Source of the DNA: Syntrophomonas sp.
GTDB lineage: Bacteria; Bacillota; Syntrophomonadia; Syntrophomonadales; Syntrophomonadaceae
Assembly (NCBI GenBank): GCA_016841425.1
Contig: JAENZE010000004.1
Location: 28,811 to 92,810, forward strand
Direction: 5' to 3'
Length of the DNA stretch: 64,000 bases
Shown: positions 36,682 through 45,602 of the stretch, in pieces
How positions within the stretch are numbered: the stretch's first letter is position 1
How the letters are laid out: every line of letters starts with the position of its first letter
Translations under genes and position numbers: made by a program
The notes under the pieces: model-generated
Databases searched by the model: none
Told to the model about the DNA's origin: nothing
The model's input: the letters and a program-made list of their open reading frames with translations, nothing else

Positions 36682-37473
36682 ATGCTGGATTTAATTAATG
36701 TGAGCAAAACCTTTTTTCCTGGAACTTTAAATGAGAAAAAGGCATTAAATTCAATAAACCTCCACCTGGATGCAGGAGATTTTGTAACGATAATCGGATC
36801 AAATGGTGCTGGAAAGTCAACATTGTTCAATGCCATAGCCGGAGCATTTTTTATTGATAGTGGTGCCATTCTTCTGGATAAAAAAAATATCACTATGGAT
36901 GCCGACTATAAAAGGGCCTACGACATCGGAAGGCTTATGCAGGACCCCCTGAAAGGTACTGCCCCTTCAATGACTATTGAGGAGAACCTGGCACTTGCTT
37001 ACACCAGAAAAGCTCATAAAAGTTTATTTGCAATAAATAGGCGAGATTCCGAATACTTTAGGAAATTATTAGCACGCCTGGATTTAGGTTTGGAAAACCG
37101 CATGAAGACGAAGGTTGGTAATTTGTCTGGAGGTCAAAGGCAAGCTATTACACTGCTAATGTGCACCATTTCCTTACCCAAGCTGTTGCTTTTAGATGAG
37201 CATACTGCCGCACTTGATCCTGCTGCAGCCCAAAAAATATTGAAAATTACCAGAGATATGGTTGCTGAATCAAAAATAACCACCATGATGATAACGCACG
37301 ATATAAGATCTGCCCTGGCTGTTGGTAATCGTACCATTATGATGGATGAAGGGGAGATTATATTGGATATTAAAGGTGAAGTGCGCAGCAAAATGACCAT
37401 AGAGGAATTATTAACCTACTACTCCCGGGAAAGAAAAAAACAGCTGACAGATGATAGAATTTTATTAGCTTAA
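36682..37473 (+). CDS. trpZ: tryptophan ABC transporter, ATPase
   Basis: A 263-residue ATPase with Walker A GSNGAGKST, signature NLSGGQRQAITLLM and Walker B KLLLLDEHTAALDP. The usual Pro after the Walker B Glu is His (DEHTAALDP), which is characteristic of this subfamily. Completes the TrpXYZ operon. A hairpin AAGGTCAT/ATGACCTT (about 37487-37508) and then a strong terminator follow. Confidence 0.88.
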   Translation: MLDLINVSKTFFPGTLNEKKALNSINLHLDAGDFVTIIGSNGAGKSTLFNAIAGAFFIDSGAILLDKKNITMDADYKRAYDIGRLMQDPLKGTAPSMTIEENLALAYTRKAHKSLFAINRRDSEYFRKLLARLDLGLENRMKTKVGNLSGGQRQAITLLMCTISLPKLLLLDEHTAALDPAAAQKILKITRDMVAESKITTMMITHDIRSALAVGNRTIMMDEGEIILDIKGEVRSKMTIEELLTYYSRERKKQLTDDRILLA

Positions 37474-37535
37474 AATAAAAAAGGTCATGGCACTTTGCGA
37501 TGACCTTAAACCGGATAAAGCAAATAGATTATATT

Positions 37536-37589
37536 AAAAAAGCCCATTCTGATCTGCGTGCCTTTTTGCGCTTAATTAGGGGCTTTTTT
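37536..37589. terminator. bidirectional terminator between trpZ and the dehydrogenase
   Basis: AAAAAAGCCC at 37536-37545 pairs with GGGGCTTTTTT around 37579-37589, giving A- and T-flanked stems usable in both directions for these convergent genes. Confidence 0.7.
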
Positions 37590-37615
37590 ATTTGCTCTTT
37601 TATTGAGCATTATAA

Positions 37616-38569
37616 TTAGATTTCATCAGCCAGAGCGATATGCTTGCGAATCACATTGCAGGATACTTCAAACAAATTTTGTTCCTCTGGGGTTAAATGC
37701 AGCTCAATTATTTCAACCAATCCATTTTTACCTATAACGGCCGGCACACCAATGTGCAAGCCGTTTTGTCCATATTCTCCTTCTAATAAAGCTGACACAG
37801 GCATAATCCGATGTTCATCATGGAAAATCGCTTTGACCATATCAGCAAGTACTGAACCGATACCGAATTCCGTGGAATTTTTTCCGTTTATAATATCCAT
37901 GCCGATCGTGCGGGTGCGGTGTAAAACATGGTCCAAATCCAGGTTGCCGTAAACATCAGGTTTTTCCTTCATTAATTCTAATAAAGGTTTTCCGCCGATA
38001 CTAACATGAGAAAACGGTATCATGCTGGAATCTCCATGTTCTCCCATGGATAAACACTGTATGCTTCTGGCGTCTATCTTTGTTTCTTCCTGTAAAACAC
38101 GCTTAAGTCTGGCAGTATCAAGTGAAGTACCGGTACTAAACACCCTGGGCTTTGCCCAGCCGGTATTTTTTCTCATATAATTGGCGATGACATCGGCCGG
38201 ATTTGATATACAGATTAAGATGCCCTGAAAGCCCGAGTTTTTTAAGGGGTCAATTATCTCCTTCATTACCCTGATAGAATCGCCCATGGTATCCAACCTG
38301 GTTTGCCCGGGTTTTCTTGGAACCCCTGCTGCTATAACAACAATCGCTGCATCCCTGCAATCCTCATAATTACCAGACCTAATAAGTGCAGGATGCGGCA
38401 TAAAGCAGGCTGCATCTGCTATATCACCAGCCTGCGCAGCAGCCTTAGGTTTATCTATGTCTATAAAAACAATTTCGCTGGCATCTCCCTGGGTCATTAA
38501 ACTGAAGGCACAGTGTGAACCTACATGGCCGGCGCCGATAATTACGATTTTCCTAGATTGATATGTCAT
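37616..38569 (-). CDS. L-lactate/malate dehydrogenase family enzyme
   Basis: NAD-dependent 2-hydroxyacid dehydrogenase of 317 residues. The NAD motif GAGHVGSHCAFSL is at residues 12-24, the catalytic His in MGEHGDSS, the substrate Arg in PGQTRLD and an FSTGTSLDTARLK block. It is closest in overall look to L-lactate dehydrogenases, but the specificity-loop residue that is Gln in lactate enzymes and Arg in malate enzymes is Arg here (AGVPRKPGQTR), so malate or another 2-oxoacid is possible. Stands alone, convergent with trpZ. Confidence 0.82.
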   Translation of the reverse strand: MTYQSRKIVIIGAGHVGSHCAFSLMTQGDASEIVFIDIDKPKAAAQAGDIADAACFMPHPALIRSGNYEDCRDAAIVVIAAGVPRKPGQTRLDTMGDSIRVMKEIIDPLKNSGFQGILICISNPADVIANYMRKNTGWAKPRVFSTGTSLDTARLKRVLQEETKIDARSIQCLSMGEHGDSSMIPFSHVSIGGKPLLELMKEKPDVYGNLDLDHVLHRTRTIGMDIINGKNSTEFGIGSVLADMVKAIFHDEHRIMPVSALLEGEYGQNGLHIGVPAVIGKNGLVEIIELHLTPEEQNLFEVSCNVIRKHIALADEI

Positions 38570-38760
38570 AATCTTATTCCGATTTCTAATACCTTTGAAA
38601 AAATTATTTTAGAAATCAGATATGTTCACCTTCTTTCATTTATAATTCTATAACCCTGATTTGTTATCCAGCATTTCTCTTAATATACTATAAAAGCAGT
38701 CTAAACTTCATTACATAATAGGATTTGCTGCAGAATTATGAAAATCATTGATTAAAAATT

Positions 38761-38799
38761 ATAACCCCCCTGCGTCGGAATTTTTAGCAGGGGGGTTAT
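38761..38799. terminator. strong hairpin terminator
   Basis: ATAACCCCCCTGC (38761-38773) pairs perfectly with GCAGGGGGGTTAT (38787-38799). Read on the minus strand, it follows the DUF4397 gene and is trailed by AATTTTTAATC, so it probably ends that transcript. Confidence 0.8.
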
Positions 38800-38813
38800 C
38801 TTTATCGGTTCTT

Positions 38814-39509
38814 TTAAGAATAAATAAATGTGATTTTGGGAGGTTTACCAGTAGAGGATGACGTTTTCCTGAATTCGGTTTTTCTTTCAACTTGATTACC
38901 CACAAAAGGTACCTGATCATCATAAAAGCCGATTTCTAAGGCTGGTTCATTTTCAAGAAGCCCTATGGCGTAAATCGTATAGGCGAATCTGGGATTAAAT
39001 ATAATAGGCTTTGATGTTGCCAATACCTCATCGCTGCCGGCCATGCGTATCTGAAAGATATACGAATCGGGAGCAATTCTGTCATAATCTGTAACCTTCG
39101 TATATCCTATGTCAGTAAACAAATCGGCCCCATTCGCAATACTTAGATCAAATTTTGCCTGGTCGGGCGATAAATTCGTAAACCGTACAAAAGAGTCATC
39201 ATTATCGGTTGTGCCAATACCTATCAGTATTGGCAGCAGGTTAAGATCAGGCAGAGTACCTATGATGGACAAGGTTATTCTTTCACTGGGAGGAATACTG
39301 TATTCGGTATCAAGCACTGGATTCGAGGTCTCACCGGCAGGAAATACCAGTATGCGCGTAGTTTCCGGTCCTACAGGCAAATATTCGCTGATTGTGTTAT
39401 AAGCCAAGTCATGAACCACAAGGTTGCCGTCAGTATAAATGTCTACCTCCGGAGCTCCAGGAGATGCATGTAAGAACCTGATAAAGGAGTTTATGGTTGG
39501 CAAGTACAT
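38814..39509 (-). CDS. DUF4397 domain protein
   Basis: A 231-residue protein with the DUF4397 signature FIRFLHASPGAPEVDIYTDG near the N terminus and a second repeat of the fold (FVRFTNLSPDQAKFDLSI) about 110 residues later. Many DUF4397 proteins are secreted or surface-attached; this one has no visible signal peptide. The ATG at 39509 with AAAGGTG upstream is preferred over GTG 39512. The function is unknown; a role on the cell or spore surface is a guess. Confidence 0.78.
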   Translation of the reverse strand: MYLPTINSFIRFLHASPGAPEVDIYTDGNLVVHDLAYNTISEYLPVGPETTRILVFPAGETSNPVLDTEYSIPPSERITLSIIGTLPDLNLLPILIGIGTTDNDDSFVRFTNLSPDQAKFDLSIANGADLFTDIGYTKVTDYDRIAPDSYIFQIRMAGSDEVLATSKPIIFNPRFAYTIYAIGLLENEPALEIGFYDDQVPFVGNQVERKTEFRKTSSSTGKPPKITFIYS

Positions 39510-39753
39510 CACACCTTTATGATAGTTTTTATAATATATTCATAATAAACATAAAAAGTGACATAAGAGAAACCGATATTAAGAGTTGAAATACGCCTTT
39601 ATGCAAGAGCATTCAGAATATGGTACTGTGAAGTATTGTCTGCCACTTGAATGGTCAGATTGTTAATGCTACTCTAAAAATAGGCAAAAGATTGGCCACC
39701 TTGTCATACATTTTCATACGAGGAAGCAGGTGAGTTATGAAGGAGGCAATTTT

Positions 39754-40071
39754 GTGATATTCTTTTTCCCTGCAAGCATTCTTATATTGGTCGGGTGGCT
39801 AATAAAATACAAAAAAGTAACATGGTTAATTTCAGGATACAATACGGCCTCGAAAGAGGCGAAACAGAAATATGACATTGAAAAACTCTGCAAATATATG
39901 GGGAATTTTATCTTTATTCTGGCGGGCATATTTTTTGTGATGTCAATAGCTTGCGTTTCATTTAGTGAGCATACAGATGAAATTACATTGATTGGTTTTG
40001 GGGTTTTGGCAGCTACGATTGTATGCGGAATTATATATTTGAATACGGGGAATAGAGTGAAAAAAGATTAA
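39754..40071 (+). CDS. DUF3784 family small membrane protein
   Basis: A 105-residue protein with three hydrophobic helices. The segment LISGYNTASKEAKQKYDIEKLC is the DUF3784 hallmark (shown here across residues 22-43). GTG 39754 has a perfect AAGGAGG at 39740-39746; an earlier in-frame GTG at 39730 would overlap that site. Function unknown. Confidence 0.8.
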   Translation: MIFFFPASILILVGWLIKYKKVTWLISGYNTASKEAKQKYDIEKLCKYMGNFIFILAGIFFVMSIACVSFSEHTDEITLIGFGVLAATIVCGIIYLNTGNRVKKD

Positions 40072-40174
40072 TACAGTTTATATTGGGGAATTTAGGAGAC
40101 GTACTACCAGCAATTGCCTAATATGTTTATGTTGCTGACTATGTAATGATTCTGGAAATGAGGTGATGCTATAT

Positions 40175-40621
40175 ATGGAACAAAAGCTCATTGCTCCCTG
40201 TGGAATGAACTGTGGAGTATGCGTCAATTATCTGGCGATGAAAAACGATCTTAAGAAGAAGGGATTTAGAAAGACATATTGTCCCGGATGCCTGCCACGG
40301 GGTAAGAACTGTACCTTCATGAAAAATAAGTGCGATCTCCTCGGTAAAGGACTTGTTCGATTTTGCTATGAGTGCGCAGATATTCCCTGCCGCCGGCTAA
40401 AAGCTCTCGATAAGCGATACCGAACCAAGTACCATTTGAGCATGATAGAAAACCTCAAATTCATCAAAGAGCATGGCATAGAGAGATTCCTGGAGAAAGA
40501 GGAAGCAAAGTGGTGCTGCCCTGAATGTGGTGAGGTGATATGCTGTCATAATGGACTGTGCTTGAATTGCGATCTCGAAAAGCTGCGTCAGAATAAGAGG
40601 TACCACTGGGGTGAGGAGTAG
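40175..40621 (+). CDS. DUF3795 cysteine-rich protein
   Basis: A 148-residue, intact member of DUF3795, with cysteine clusters APCGMNCGVC at the start, YCPGCLPRGKNC in the middle and CCPECGEVICCHNGLCLNC near the end, predicting metal binding. The ATG at 40175 follows GAGGTGAT at 40160-40167. A truncated paralogue with more than two thirds identical residues over its length is at 12042-12379. Function is unknown. Confidence 0.82.
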   Translation: MEQKLIAPCGMNCGVCVNYLAMKNDLKKKGFRKTYCPGCLPRGKNCTFMKNKCDLLGKGLVRFCYECADIPCRRLKALDKRYRTKYHLSMIENLKFIKEHGIERFLEKEEAKWCCPECGEVICCHNGLCLNCDLEKLRQNKRYHWGEE

Positions 40622-40631
40622 ATACCACAGT

Positions 40632-40820
40632 GGAGACACGTTCTTTGCTCCCTTTTTTGCTGAGTGACTTGGACGTGTGCGACGTAACAAAGAGCGACAA
40701 CGGTTGTAATTGACGAACGAGCAAGTCTCGGAAAACTAACATGGAGAATGAAGCGAAGATAAAAGCAAGAATGGTGAGCCAATAGGCAGTTAATAGGATT
40801 AGAAAAGGCAAGATAAAGGT
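40632..40820. repeat. degenerate repeat, copy A
   Basis: Begins with a small hairpin GGAG/CTCC enclosing ACACGTTCTTTG (40632-40651) and ends around GAGCCAATAGGCAG and AAGGCAAGATAAA. The same order of motifs occurs in the intergenic region 41886-42115. No coding frame is supported in either. Confidence 0.5.
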
Positions 40821-40844
40821 AAAAGCCTGCCAGTTTGGCAGGCT
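40821..40844 (-). terminator. terminator of the SleB-like gene
   Basis: On the minus strand AGCCTGCCA pairs with TGGCAGGCT (40844-40824) over a short loop and is followed by TTTTACC. It lies 10 bases after the SleB-like stop. Confidence 0.75.
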
Positions 40845-40853
40845 GTAATTAAA

Positions 40854-41471
40854 TTAGTGAGCAAATACGTGTTTACCTATAGTGATAGTAATGGGACGGC
40901 TCCATATCCATTTATTAGTCGCCGTAGCTGGATTCCAATAATAAATGGAATTATTAGTTGGATCCCATCCTTCTATGGCAGCTTGTGCTGCTTTATAGGC
41001 TTCCTGATCAGGTTGCATATAATATTGTCCGTCACTGACTGCAGTAAATGCCCCGGGCTCAAATATTACCTCATTTACGGTATTGCCAAATTTATCAGAC
41101 TCAACCCGGTTCAGTACAACTGCAGCTATAGCTACTTGTCCGGCAAATGACTCTCCACGGGCTTCACCATAAACTACCTTGGCAAGACTATCCAGGTTAT
41201 GGCTGGATTGAATAGTCGCGCTTCGTGAAGGAGTGGAAGCCTTGTCGTCCCTAGAAATCGTATTGCTGACTGGCTTACTAACAACTTTCGTTGTATCTGT
41301 CTCTGGTTCAACCGTTTTGTTGTCAGTAATAATTTTTTGATTAGCAGGATCGTTATTCGTGGCCAACTGCTGATCTACCTCCTGCATTTGTGCCGTGGTT
41401 GGTATATTCAAACCTATAAGTCCAAGCAATACTATCAATAATACTGCTGCAACCATCTTTTTTTCTCGCAT
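40854..41471 (-). CDS. SleB-like cell wall hydrolase
   Basis: A 205-residue exported hydrolase. An N-terminal anchor or signal (MVAAVLLIVLLGLIGL) is followed by a Thr/Asp-rich linker, and from about residue 95 the Hydrolase_2/SleB catalytic domain: VVYGEARGESFAGQVAIAAV with the catalytic Glu, then FEPGAFTAVSDGQYY and IYYWNPATATNKWIW. SleB enzymes are lytic transglycosylases of spore cortex. No separate peptidoglycan-binding domain is present, unlike full SleB. ATG 41471 is chosen for its AAAGGAAGAG site; an upstream ATG at 41489 lacks one. Confidence 0.85.
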   Translation of the reverse strand: MREKKMVAAVLLIVLLGLIGLNIPTTAQMQEVDQQLATNNDPANQKIITDNKTVEPETDTTKVVSKPVSNTISRDDKASTPSRSATIQSSHNLDSLAKVVYGEARGESFAGQVAIAAVVLNRVESDKFGNTVNEVIFEPGAFTAVSDGQYYMQPDQEAYKAAQAAIEGWDPTNNSIYYWNPATATNKWIWSRPITITIGKHVFAH

Positions 41472-42343
41472 AGTATCTCTTCCTTTCATTAATTTGCTGT
41501 TCCATTCTACTAGCTTAAAGGATAAGTGACAAACTGCGCATATCGAGTGGCTAATTCCCTATCCAGGAACAAACTTGAGTTAATCATATCGTTCCCAGGA
41601 GCATGCTAAATGCTGCCGGATAAGCCTTTTAATCATGTGATACCAGTTAAAACCAGTCGCTTCTATCTAATATTTCTTAATCAACCCAATGCGGTGATGT
41701 TTGTGGACTATCCCATTCGATAACTAATAGATACCTGAGTGACGGACTTTGTCAGATCTATCTTCATTAAGCTATAACTAAATGGCGTGAAATAAGTATT
41801 TGTATAAAGTGGACTGAGTATTTATTGGGGAATATGAAATAAGCACTATTATTGTTAACAAATGCATAAAAAATAGGTCATATATGGAAGCCTGGGACGT
41901 TCTTTGTGCTTCCTTTTCTGGTGGGGGGGGGTTAACAGCAAAAATTAACAGATGTGATGCGAAGCAGTGAGAAAAGCTGGAACACAAAGTTGCGACAACC
42001 AATTGGGGTAGAACTCATTTAAAGCGGAAATAGAAACCAAGAAATGATGAACCAATAGGAAGACCGAATTGACTTGAGGCCTCTTTAAGCATAGGAAAAT
42101 AAGGAAGACAAGATAATGTTCAGGTTATAGAGTTTGGCTGCAAAGCAAAGGAACATATAAACCTTGACGATAAAGGGTTCATAGATCTTTAATAGTATTT
42201 CCATGGACGCATACACGTGTATGTTGTATTCTTATTATTGTGGCATGAATATAAAATCATTTTACATTATTATATATAGAAGGTAATTTTATGTACTCAA
42301 AACATGTCGATTATTAAAACCATATTTAAGGAGTGTATTTGCT
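41472..42343. repeat. gene-free region with degenerate repeat copy B
   Basis: No gene is supported in these 870 bases. From 41886 a hairpin GGAAGC/GCTTCC encloses GGGACGTTCTTTG, and further on TGATGAACCAATAGG and AAGGAAGACAAGATAA repeat the order seen in 40632-40820. A run of nine G at 41922-41930 is unusual. The last 150 bases before the PurF paralogue are A+T-rich and probably hold its promoter, though no clear boxes are seen. Confidence 0.5.
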
Positions 42344-43741
42344 TTGAGTGGATTTTTTGGTGTTGTATCAAAGGAAGATTGCGTGACAGATGTATATTTT
42401 GGTACCGATTACCATTCACACCTGGGAACCAGTACGGGTGGGATGGCGATTTGGAGTGGTAACAGTTTTAACCGATCTATTCATAACATCGAAAATACTC
42501 AGTTCAGAGCAAAATTTGAATCTGAGTTGCCAAAAATGAAAGGTAATATGGGTATAGGATGCATAAGTGATACAGAACCTCAGCCTTTGACGGTGCGCTC
42601 ACGCCTTGGTCAATATGCAATCAGTACCGTGGGGAGAATCAATAATTTATATGAAATAGCTGACAGAGAATTGAATCGCAATATTCATTTTTTAGAAACA
42701 AGTAAGGGTACTATTAACCCAACCGAATTTGTATCAGTAATCATAGATCAGGAAAATTCTTTCAAGGAGGGTTTGTTAAAAGCGCAGGAGCTGATTGAGG
42801 GATCATGTTCGATTCTGCTTTTAACCTCGCAAGGAATTTATGCTTCCCGGGATAAACTGGGCAGAACTCCTTTAATAGTAGGTGAGAAAGAGGGTTCCTA
42901 CTGCGTTTCATTTGAATCAAGTACCTTTAGCAACCTCGGATATGCCTTCCACTATGAACTGGGTCCCGGAGAAATAGTCTTTCTAACCCCGGATGGTATG
43001 GAAAAAATTTCGTCTCCGGGGGATAAAATGAAAATATGTGCTTTTCTATGGGTCTATTATGGTTACCCGTCTTCAACCTATGAGGGAATGAACGTGGAGG
43101 TTATGCGTTATAGAAATGGTGCAGCGATGGCTAAAAATGATGATGTAGAAATTGATATGGTGGCCGGCATACCTGACTCGGGTGTTGGACATGCCATCGG
43201 TTACTCTAACCAATCTAAAATACCCTTTGGACGCCCTTTTGTAAAATATACACCCACCTGGGCCAGGAGTTTTATGCCACAGGATCAGCATATAAGAAAT
43301 CTGGTGGCCCGGATGAAACTGATGCCCATCCCGGAACTGGTTTCAGACAAACGACTGCTGTTTTGCGATGATTCTATTGTTCGCGGCACACAGCTTAGAG
43401 AAACAGTAGATCTGCTATATAAATGCAACGCCCGTGAAGTTCATATTCGCCCGGCTTGTCCGCCTCTGGTATTCGGCTGTAAATACTTGAATTTCTCAAC
43501 CTCCCGCTCAGAAATGGATCTAGTAGCAAGACAGGCTATTATTGAACTGGAAGGGAAAGAACCGGAGTCTTTTGCAGCATATTGTGATCCGGCTAATGAA
43601 AAGTACGATTGTATGGTTAATTGCATTAAAAAAATTCTCAACTTCTCAACCCTGAAGTATCAAAATATCAATGACATGCTTGACGCCATAGGCATAGATA
43701 AGGATAAAATCTGTACTTACTGCTGGAATGGGAATGAATAA
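42344..43741 (+). CDS. amidophosphoribosyltransferase (PurF) paralogue lacking the Cys nucleophile
   Basis: A 465-residue protein aligned end to end with PurF: an N-terminal class II glutaminase (Ntn) domain and a C-terminal phosphoribosyltransferase domain with the PRPP loop LLFCDDSIVRGTQLRETV. PurF normally matures to an N-terminal Cys; here residue 2 is Ser (MSGFFGVVSKEDC), set by a TTG start with AAGGAG at 42328-42333. The protein also carries several cysteines near the end (KICTYCW), which might bind a cluster. No purine operon is adjacent, although AICAR transformylase is 20 kb away. It may be a low-glutaminase or ammonia-dependent enzyme, or have another role. Confidence 0.8.
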   Translation: MSGFFGVVSKEDCVTDVYFGTDYHSHLGTSTGGMAIWSGNSFNRSIHNIENTQFRAKFESELPKMKGNMGIGCISDTEPQPLTVRSRLGQYAISTVGRINNLYEIADRELNRNIHFLETSKGTINPTEFVSVIIDQENSFKEGLLKAQELIEGSCSILLLTSQGIYASRDKLGRTPLIVGEKEGSYCVSFESSTFSNLGYAFHYELGPGEIVFLTPDGMEKISSPGDKMKICAFLWVYYGYPSSTYEGMNVEVMRYRNGAAMAKNDDVEIDMVAGIPDSGVGHAIGYSNQSKIPFGRPFVKYTPTWARSFMPQDQHIRNLVARMKLMPIPELVSDKRLLFCDDSIVRGTQLRETVDLLYKCNAREVHIRPACPPLVFGCKYLNFSTSRSEMDLVARQAIIELEGKEPESFAAYCDPANEKYDCMVNCIKKILNFSTLKYQNINDMLDAIGIDKDKICTYCWNGNE

Positions 43742-44098
43742 TGGGAAGCATTTTTAACCTTATTCCCTTGACACAGGAACGGACTTCGATTACTTCTGCT
43801 TGACAAGTAAAATTAAGGAAGCAAAAAGAACGTCCCTTTGCTTCCCCTTGCTTCCTTTATCCTCTTGCCTCCATAGGCACCCAGAAATGATAAGCTGATG
43901 ATAAATATCATGTAAATCAAGTAGTGTGGATTGAATTCAATTAACATATAGAGCCCCAGGATCAGGACTCCGGGTAAAGCCAGAATTATTTACGTGGTAA
44001 AGTTGATTTAGTTTCTGTTGAATATGTCTTTATTACAGAAGTGGTTACTGCTCAGGGTTTAAACTTGTTTGGAAACCCGGTAATATTGGGGGATTAGC
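43742..44098. repeat. intergenic hairpin and coding remnant
   Basis: GGAAGCAAA (43817-43825) pairs with TTTGCTTCC (43837-43845) around AAGAACGTCC; the loop is the inverse of that in the 41886 hairpin. Downstream, 43980-44096 is open and reads protein-like sequence ending VTAQGLNLFGNPVILGD, the possible tail of a lost gene that I cannot identify. Confidence 0.45.
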
Positions 44099-45346
44099 GT
44101 GACTAATAGTTTTGAAAATGATTCTGAAGAAAATGCCCACTTGCCGGAGCAAACTGCTATATGGACCAGAAACTTTGCTCTATTATGCTTTGCCAATGTC
44201 GCCTTGTTCATGAGTATTCAGGTTCTTTTGCCTACTCTGCCAGTATATTTATTTAAGGTTGGCGGCAGTCAACAGGATATTGGATATGCGATGGGTGCTT
44301 TTACTATCTGCGCTATGGTTATGCGCCCTATAGCTGGCTGGTTAGTTGATACCTATGGCCGAAAAAAGATTATTACCCTGGGTATGATCTTAATGTTAGC
44401 CGTTTCCGGGCTCTACCAGCTATCCACTGTACCAATTATGATAATAGTTACACGGGGACTGCATGGATTAGCCTTTGGAATAGTTGGGACTGCCATAGGT
44501 ACCATTGTAGCTGATAGTTTGCCTATTACCCGTTTAACTGAGGGAATGGGATATTTCGGCTTAACCACTTCCTTATCCATGGCTGTAGCTCCCATCATCG
44601 GTTTTTGGCTGGCAGATAGTTACGGCTACTCAGCCTTATTTTCATGGGTCATTGCAATGAGCGTGGTCGCCTTACTCCTTAGTATGCCGGTTAAGGGGAC
44701 GAAATTCACCCTGAATAATTCAACTCGTTCTGTCATAGGAATTTGGACAAATCTTTTGGAGAAATCCTCTATACCTTCATCATCGGTAATGTTTTTACTT
44801 GCCGCCGTTTATGGTTCAGTTCTTTCATTTATAGCTTTATATGCCTCAGAATCGGGAATAAACAATATAGGTCTATTTTTTACTGCTATGGCTGCAGCCA
44901 TGTTGATTTCCCGTCCTATATCAGGTCGTTGGGCAGACCGCGGAGGAAGCAGTAAGGTAATATTAATAGGACATTTGGCGATTATAACTGGTGTATCAAT
45001 CATTAGTCTATCCCACACAATAGAGGGATTCATGACAGCTGGAGCAGTCTTTGGATTTGGTTTTGGCTTTTGCATGCCTACGTTGCAAGCCCTGTCAGTA
45101 CGTTATGCGCCTGGTCATAGACGAGGGGCAGCAACCGGCACCTTCTTTATTGCTCTTGATTTGGGTATTGGCTTAGGAACAATATTCTGGGGATATGTGG
45201 CAGCTGCCAGCAGCTATCAAATAATGTATTTTACTACTTTAATTCCTACTATCCTGGCTGGAGCACTATATTATAGATTAAAAGGCTATGGTTATTATCA
45301 AAAACACTCCATCCCAGTTCAATGTGACTGTGATAATAATCGCTGA
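44099..45346 (+). CDS. MFS transporter
   Basis: A 415-residue major facilitator with twelve predicted helices. The loop 2-3 signature is seen as GWLVDTYGRKKIITLG, and its counterpart after helix 8 as GRWADRGGSSKVILIG. It resembles drug/metabolite exporters of the YfcJ/QacA-like kind, but the substrate is not predictable. Start is GTG with GGGGGATT upstream. Confidence 0.85.
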   Translation: MTNSFENDSEENAHLPEQTAIWTRNFALLCFANVALFMSIQVLLPTLPVYLFKVGGSQQDIGYAMGAFTICAMVMRPIAGWLVDTYGRKKIITLGMILMLAVSGLYQLSTVPIMIIVTRGLHGLAFGIVGTAIGTIVADSLPITRLTEGMGYFGLTTSLSMAVAPIIGFWLADSYGYSALFSWVIAMSVVALLLSMPVKGTKFTLNNSTRSVIGIWTNLLEKSSIPSSSVMFLLAAVYGSVLSFIALYASESGINNIGLFFTAMAAAMLISRPISGRWADRGGSSKVILIGHLAIITGVSIISLSHTIEGFMTAGAVFGFGFGFCMPTLQALSVRYAPGHRRGAATGTFFIALDLGIGLGTIFWGYVAAASSYQIMYFTTLIPTILAGALYYRLKGYGYYQKHSIPVQCDCDNNR

Positions 45347-45507
45347 CATAAGCCATATATGGTCAATATTAGTTTATAATATTAACAATTGTACAGGTCA
45401 CTTCACCCCGTTATTAATTACTATCCTCCTTAAAGTTATCTTTTTGCATATCTAAAATTTAGTTCAAAAATTGGTTGGAATATGGCAATTTATGATTGAA
45501 ATTAAAT

Positions 45508-45552
45508 TTGACAATAAGAATTAACCTATACTATACTGCCTATAGTACTATA
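45508..45552 (+). promoter_or_regulatory. promoter and PadR-type operator
   Basis: TTGACA (45508-45513) and TATACT (45532-45537) are spaced by 18 bases. The palindrome TATAGTACTATA (45541-45552) sits across the likely transcription start, with ACTATA/TATAGT just before it, as expected for an autoregulated PadR gene. Confidence 0.7.
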
Positions 45553-45602
45553 ATGAGCAATATAACGTTAAGCAAATAGTGCAAATGCCTAAGGAGGTTA
45601 GT

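Noticed and set aside
36682..37473. Defective ATPase because Walker B reads DEHTAALDP instead of DEPTSALDP
   Set aside because: The catalytic Asp and Glu are kept and the His is typical of this transporter subfamily.
42344..42360. Alternative start giving PurF an N-terminal Cys
   Set aside because: No in-frame start upstream or downstream places a Cys at position 2; the first Cys is at residue 13.
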